Origin: SIG710 sp045605745
GTDB lineage: Bacteria > Bacillota > Clostridia > Oscillospirales > CAG-272
Length of the DNA: 6,493 nucleotides
Reading direction: 5' to 3'
Assembly (NCBI GenBank): GCA_045605745.1
Contig: JAZUQN010000193.1
Coordinates: forward strand, 1-6,493
Shown here piece by piece: positions 5,580 through 6,493 of the stretch. The translations under genes were made by a program, and so were the position numbers. Numbering within the stretch: position 1 is the first letter of the stretch; the number at the start of each line of letters is the position of its first letter. Under the pieces are notes generated by a model, which saw only the letters and a list, made by a program, of their open reading frames with translations, did no database searches and was not told where the DNA came from.

Positions 5580-6362
5580 ATGAAAAGGAGAAAAACAGAA
5601 ATTGATTTAAAAACAGTGCCTGAGCAATTTCATTGGCTTATATCGGGCGCAGAGGTGTTTGACAGCAGCTGTTCTCCCGAGGCGAGAGTTTATTATATTG
5701 ATAGAGATAATGGATATTTTCTTAAATCTGCGCCGAAGTGGTCTATGGAACTTGAAGCGGCGATGGGAGAATTTTTTTATTCAAAAGGACTTACATCAAG
5801 GATCGTGAGGTATATTTCTCTTGAGAGGGACTGGCTTCTCACAGAGCGAGTAAAGGGGGAGGATGGAACGGCGAGGATGTATCTTGACGAGCCTGAAAGA
5901 CTTTGCGATGCTTTTGCTCTTGCATTGCGTACCCTTCACGAAACCGATGGAAATGGATGTCCCGTACCGGATAGAACCGCAAGTTTTATCTTAAATGCCG
6001 AAAAAGGATATAAAAATGGAATTTTTGATACGAGTATTTTTCCGGGGATAAAATTTAGAGATGCAGATGACAGCTGGAAGATCTTTTCCGAAAATTCCAA
6101 GTATTTAAAAAATGATACGCTAATTCACGGAGATTACTGTTTGCCGAATATCATCTTTGATGATTGGAATTTTAGCGGATTTATAGATCTTGGAAACGGT
6201 GGTATGGGAGATAGGCACATCGATCTTTTCTGGGGCGCTTGGACACTTTTTTATAATCTTGGCACAGATAAATACAGAGATAGATTTTTTGATGCCTACG
6301 GAAGAGACAAGATCGATGTTGAGGTGCTGAAAATAATTCCTGCCGCCGAAGTCTTTGCATGA
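5580..6362 (+). CDS. APH(3')-type aminoglycoside O-phosphotransferase
   Basis: Family members transfer phosphate from ATP to the 3'-hydroxyl of kanamycin/neomycin-class aminoglycosides in the cytoplasm, inactivating them. The 260-residue product is close to the usual 260-270. Catalytic positions known from APH(3')-IIIa can be placed: Lys49 (FLK) and Glu59 for ATP, HGDYCLPN (183-190) with catalytic Asp185 and Asn190, and GFIDLGNGGMGDRHIDL (200-216) with metal-binding Asp203. The C-terminal AAEVF matches the conserved end, where the C-terminus recognises the drug. ATG 5580 has AGAGAGG five bases upstream; the frame continues back to a TTG at 5505 inside the tRNA terminator, which is not a credible start. 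No clear promoter lies between terminator and gene. Base composition does not differ obviously from its neighbours. The exact APH(3') subtype and real drug range cannot be told from sequence; a commensal intrinsic kinase is as likely as an acquired resistance gene. Confidence 0.9.
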   Translation: MKRRKTEIDLKTVPEQFHWLISGAEVFDSSCSPEARVYYIDRDNGYFLKSAPKWSMELEAAMGEFFYSKGLTSRIVRYISLERDWLLTERVKGEDGTARMYLDEPERLCDAFALALRTLHETDGNGCPVPDRTASFILNAEKGYKNGIFDTSIFPGIKFRDADDSWKIFSENSKYLKNDTLIHGDYCLPNIIFDDWNFSGFIDLGNGGMGDRHIDLFWGAWTLFYNLGTDKYRDRFFDAYGRDKIDVEVLKIIPAAEVFA

Positions 6363-6394
6363 TTGCACTATCTATTATAAATTAAAAATGTACC

Positions 6395-6423
6395 TTGACA
6401 AAAGTGTGGCTTATGGTTATAAT
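6395..6423 (+). promoter_or_regulatory. Consensus SigA promoter for the gene at the right edge
   Basis: TTGACA (6395-6400) and TATAAT (6418-6423) are both perfect consensus hexamers with an ideal 17-base spacer. The predicted start near 6430 gives a leader of about 57 nt. Confidence 0.9.
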
Positions 6424-6426
6424 TAG

Positions 6427-6465
6427 TATAAATTCACTATTTATACCAATAAAAGGTGATTTATA
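6427..6465 (+). promoter_or_regulatory. Inverted repeat in the leader just after the promoter (possible operator or leader hairpin)
   Basis: TATAAATTCAC (6427-6437) and GTGATTTATA (6456-6465) pair over ten base pairs with one bulged T (6433) and an 18-base loop. It begins right at the predicted start site. It could be a repressor site or a leader hairpin; AT-rich chance pairing is also possible. Confidence 0.35.
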
Positions 6466-6474
6466 ACTTTACAC

Positions 6475-6481
6475 GGAGGTG
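6475..6481 (+). promoter_or_regulatory. Strong ribosome binding site of the right-edge gene
   Basis: GGAGGTG lies five bases before ATG 6487-6489, a near-perfect match to the 16S rRNA 3' end. Together with the consensus promoter it points to a highly expressed gene. Confidence 0.9.
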
Positions 6482-6486
6482 TTTTT

Positions 6487-6493
6487 ATGAAAA
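6487..6493 (+). CDS. Start of a gene cut by the window edge (Met-Lys...)
   Basis: Only ATG AAA A is inside the window, so the product cannot be identified. Its reality rests on the consensus promoter and GGAGGTG ribosome binding site ahead of it. A Met-Lys start is compatible with a secreted or lipid-anchored protein but is far too common to say so. Confidence 0.7.

Overview
The window looks like chromosomal DNA from a low-to-mid GC Gram-positive bacterium, most likely a gut-type clostridium (Oscillospiraceae/Ruminococcaceae-like). This is inferred from the CtsR-McsA-McsB-ClpC stress cluster, AGGAGG-type ribosome binding sites, SigA-type promoters, and an APH(3')-like kinase resembling those of intestinal Firmicutes. 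No species can be named from the sequence alone.

Layout, left to right. Positions 1-190 carry no convincing gene but hold two strong inverted repeats whose arms can compete for pairing. Positions 196-222 are the terminator of a minus-strand operon. Read in its own direction (right to left), that operon runs from a promoter at about 4840-4811 through ctsR (4757-4308), mcsA (4280-3744), mcsB (3734-2724) and clpC (2697-229). Gaps between its genes are only 9-27 nt. Upstream of ctsR, on the same strand, is a small gene (5224-4922) for a protein with a carboxypeptidase-regulatory-like beta fold; no terminator is visible between it and ctsR. On the plus strand follow a strong promoter, a tRNA-Leu(CAA) gene with encoded CCA (5335-5421), an intrinsic terminator (5494-5531), an APH(3')-type aminoglycoside phosphotransferase gene (5580-6362), and a fully consensus promoter with a ribosome binding site and the first seven bases of another gene (6487 to the window end).

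The operon encodes a complete class III heat-shock and protein quality-control circuit. CtsR represses the operon. McsB, activated by McsA, phosphorylates arginines on damaged proteins. ClpC binds the phosphoarginine tag, unfolds the protein and passes it to ClpP, which is not in this window. The circuit feeds back on itself through CtsR operators at its own promoter.

The most notable sequence-level feature is that operator region. Seven CtsR heptads lie within about 80 bp: four on one strand over and upstream of the -35 box, and three on the other strand just after the predicted transcription start. Together they form a 22-bp inverted repeat made of operators. Other points of interest are the TTG start of clpC, a Tyr-to-Cys change in the CtsR wing, the structured 1-190 region, and the APH(3')-like gene beside a tRNA gene. 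I found no clearly new defence, mobile or biosynthetic system; most of the window is a well-known stress operon with some unusual details.
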